A stretch of 64,000 bases of DNA, taken from NCBI GenBank assembly GCA_001048675.1, contig CCKK01000018.1:124001-188000 (forward strand), written 5' to 3'. The stretch is from Vibrio diabolicus (lineage in GTDB: Bacteria; Pseudomonadota; Gammaproteobacteria; Enterobacterales; Vibrionaceae). The position numbers were made by a program, and so were the translations under genes. Below, in pieces: positions 61,938 through 64,000 of the stretch; the stretch's first letter is position 1; each line of letters starts with the position of its first letter. The notes under the pieces were generated by a model. The model saw only the letters and a program-made list of their open reading frames with translations, did not search any database and was not told the origin of the DNA.

Positions 61938-64000
61938 ATGCAGCAATCTGAAATTCTCTCGATCGCAGAACGACTCATTCCCGTTTACGGTTCGGATGAC
62001 TTTGACTTTGTCCTTGGCCAATTGACCGAGGAAGAGCCGCCTTCGGCCAAAATCTTAGTGAAAATGGAACTTAACCGCTTGATGGCTCCGTGCAAAAAAA
62101 GCATCGATTTGCGCGGTCGCGTCCAAGGTGAATGTCGCGAGTATATTTTGGATGGTATTCCACATTGGTTAGATGACGTTGCTTTCAACGCTTACCATAA
62201 AAACATCAAAAAGTTTGGCGGCTACACTGAGGGAATGTGGGAAGCTTTGGTCAACACACGGAATAACTTTCGCGTAATGAGCAAACGTCTTACTCAACAA
62301 AAAACGCAATCGTTAACGGATCCTAAAAGCCCTTTCTTAGCGGAGCCCGTTCACCTCGGCTATGACTTAAAGCGCCAAGAAAAGCGCTTGAAAGTCCAAT
62401 CTCAAGTCGAGATTTGCCGCTCTAAAGGGCAACTTCTGCATGGGTTAAGCATTGACTTATCCTGCTCTGGCGCAAAGTTCAAAGTCCCAAGTGCGTTTAA
62501 ATATAACCTTGGGGAGATTATTCAGGTCACGTTTACTGAATTTGCCAGCAAATCTCAGGTTGCCGGTATAGAGAAACCGCTGGCGTACCGCATACTTGCG
62601 GTTGATGACTGTTACGAGAATGACTCAGTTCGATACCTCAGAACCATACGTTTAACTGAAACCAATGTCGTTACTCGAGTGATCGATGAAGCGCTCAACA
62701 GCGCAGCTAAAAGAGCTCGTCACGATAATCAAGATAAGATCATTCGAGCTCGAACTCGTGGTTATGAGCACATCGCGCTTAAGCACACCAGCAGCTTACC
62801 TCTATTCTTTGATGGCAGTGAGCTGAAACTCGCTATGTTGACGCCAAACAATCAAAAGCTTTGGCAGTACTGGCATGATGAAAGGAACCAGCAAATGTTT
62901 GGATCCTTATTTAATGAGAAGCGAGTCGCGTCACTCATTAAACCTGGCGTTAAAGGCACCACAAACGTCCTTTATTCATTTACTCACGAGCACGAAAACC
63001 GAACCTATTTCTATTCGATGCTTCGTCCTGAGGCCACTCGTGAACAACGCCAGCTATTTTGGCATTTAGGTGCTAAACGTGAAAGTTGGCGCGCGTTTAG
63101 AATTTCGATATTTGAACTGTCAGAGCAAGAACAGGAAGACTTAGCCGCTTTCTCTCCGGAGTTGGCTGAAACGTCCCAATCATTGACTCATATTGGCATC
63201 TTGCAAGAAATTGCTGACGAAAAATCAGGGCAGGATTATCTGCTCACTGAAAAGCCGCGCTTACCCGCGAATACGTTAAATGCATTTCGCCATCCGAGAA
63301 GAATTATAGGCAACCCGAAAGGCATTTATTTTGATGCCAAGTCTCGTCGTAAAGAGCCACGTTACCGATTTAAGACCCCAATAGAACTGCGTTCTGGACC
63401 CGTCACAGCGAGCGGCAGCACCGTCGATATTTCAAAGCGAGGGCTCGGCATTAAACTGGACGAACCTACCATGTTGCGCTCTGGGCAAGAGGTTCAGGTC
63501 AACTTCCGAGAGTTACAACTCTACGACAAAAAGCTGCCTTTAACGTCGGTGCCATACCGGGTAATTCGTGTTAGCCCAGATGGCTGTAGCGTACAGCTAG
63601 TTATTGATGAAAGCAGCCACACCATTAAAGTGATCGCCTTTTTCAACAGCATTATCGAGCACAATCAAGATAAGTTGATCCCGCAAAAAGAGATGCTACC
63701 GAGTAATGCGTTACTTGAAAGACTGCATAGCATGTTGCTCTCTCGAACTCTGAGCACACCCATTTTTATCAGTAAAACTACGTCGTCTTCAATCAAAACC
63801 CCCGTTATTGGGGTGAATTTGCCGCTACCTAAGCACATTGAGCTTTTTGCACGCCTTGGGCACGATCAATTGTTGTCACTTGAACCTATCTTTAAAGGTC
63901 GAACAAGCACATTAATCGCAGAGCCGATAAAGCGTGTAGAAGGTGCTCAAGCAAGACATCAGGATATCTACATTAGCGCAGCCAAAGTCGGCAATAAAAT
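61938..64000 (+). CDS. Large double-PilZ c-di-GMP-binding protein (PlzC-like, C-terminus outside window)
   Basis: The reading frame is open for 687 codons to the window edge. Two PilZ domains are seen. The first has Arg146-x3-Arg150 in LKRQEKRLKVQ and later DLSCSGAKF; the second has Arg471-x3-Arg475 in RRKEPRYRF and DISKRGLGI. Both keep the RxxxR and DxSxxG residues that bind c-di-GMP. The gene is divergent from radA, the same arrangement I recall for V. cholerae VC2344 (plzC). PilZ proteins of vibrios influence motility and virulence traits. No membrane segment is evident. The start (ATG 61938) lacks a strong ribosome site. Confidence 0.88.
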   Translation, partial: MQQSEILSIAERLIPVYGSDDFDFVLGQLTEEEPPSAKILVKMELNRLMAPCKKSIDLRGRVQGECREYILDGIPHWLDDVAFNAYHKNIKKFGGYTEGMWEALVNTRNNFRVMSKRLTQQKTQSLTDPKSPFLAEPVHLGYDLKRQEKRLKVQSQVEICRSKGQLLHGLSIDLSCSGAKFKVPSAFKYNLGEIIQVTFTEFASKSQVAGIEKPLAYRILAVDDCYENDSVRYLRTIRLTETNVVTRVIDEALNSAAKRARHDNQDKIIRARTRGYEHIALKHTSSLPLFFDGSELKLAMLTPNNQKLWQYWHDERNQQMFGSLFNEKRVASLIKPGVKGTTNVLYSFTHEHENRTYFYSMLRPEATREQRQLFWHLGAKRESWRAFRISIFELSEQEQEDLAAFSPELAETSQSLTHIGILQEIADEKSGQDYLLTEKPRLPANTLNAFRHPRRIIGNPKGIYFDAKSRRKEPRYRFKTPIELRSGPVTASGSTVDISKRGLGIKLDEPTMLRSGQEVQVNFRELQLYDKKLPLTSVPYRVIRVSPDGCSVQLVIDESSHTIKVIAFFNSIIEHNQDKLIPQKEMLPSNALLERLHSMLLSRTLSTPIFISKTTSSSIKTPVIGVNLPLPKHIELFARLGHDQLLSLEPIFKGRTSTLIAEPIKRVEGAQARHQDIYISAAKVGNK

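Overview
The window reads as a stretch of the large chromosome of a Vibrio, most likely the V. parahaemolyticus/harveyi group. The evidence is the moderate GC content, the Vibrio-type neighbours (a FadD-like ligase, a second EF-G, radA and a double-PilZ protein, which I remember as the V. cholerae VC2341-VC2344 order), a 343-residue DapD, a Tad pilus locus and an NsrR-type nnrS promoter. Genus is confident, species is not. I see no rRNA, tRNA, CRISPR array, prophage or insertion sequence.

Layout. 1-6.5 kb: the N-terminal two thirds of recC, a DUF3413/sulfatase-like membrane protein, and a TDT-family transporter divergent from a LysR regulator. 6.5-8.6 kb: SOS gene yebG behind a LexA box, dapD, and a nested palindromic repeat lying in the dapD 3' region. 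8.6-17.1 kb: a glycerol/glycerophosphodiester regulon (glpTQ, glpFK, glpR, glpD) in which glpR is frameshifted as written. 17.1-21.4 kb: a ZntB-like transporter, nnrS, a gamma-glutamylcyclotransferase-like protein, an outer-membrane barrel and ygjH. 21.6-37.8 kb: a galactose/beta-galactoside block with galR, a GPH symporter plus clan-A glycosidase under their own LacI regulator, galETKM, and ebgR-ebgA-ebgC-ygjI. 37.9-41.2 kb: a LysR/chrA divergent pair and a frameshifted PAP2-type membrane phosphatase. 41.3-54.9 kb: a complete flp-tad pilus operon on the minus strand with a divergent AraC-type regulator. 54.9-64 kb: an acyl-CoA ligase, a DUF1127/LysR pair, EF-G, radA, and a double-PilZ protein that runs off the window.

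How the genes fit together. GlpQ releases glycerol-3-phosphate (G3P) in the periplasm, GlpT imports it, GlpF and GlpK bring in and phosphorylate glycerol, and GlpD oxidises G3P. A beta-galactoside entering through the GPH symporter could be cut by EbgAC, and the galactose then handled by GalM, GalK, GalT and GalE; GalR, EbgR and a third LacI protein have candidate operators in the gaps. In the Tad locus, flp encodes the pilin, TadV processes it, RcpA is the outer-membrane channel, TadA/B/C/Z form the inner-membrane motor, and TadE/F/G are minor pilins. A very good CRP site lies between flp and the AraC gene.

The main points for a second look are three single-base homopolymer indels (glpR, the PAP2 gene, the AraC gene), which are either real lesions or base-calling errors; an 11-bp operator half-site shared by ygjH, ebgR and ebgA; the ygjH-[gal]-ebgR arrangement; an 11-bp perfect hairpin between galT and galK; and the nested palindrome after dapD.
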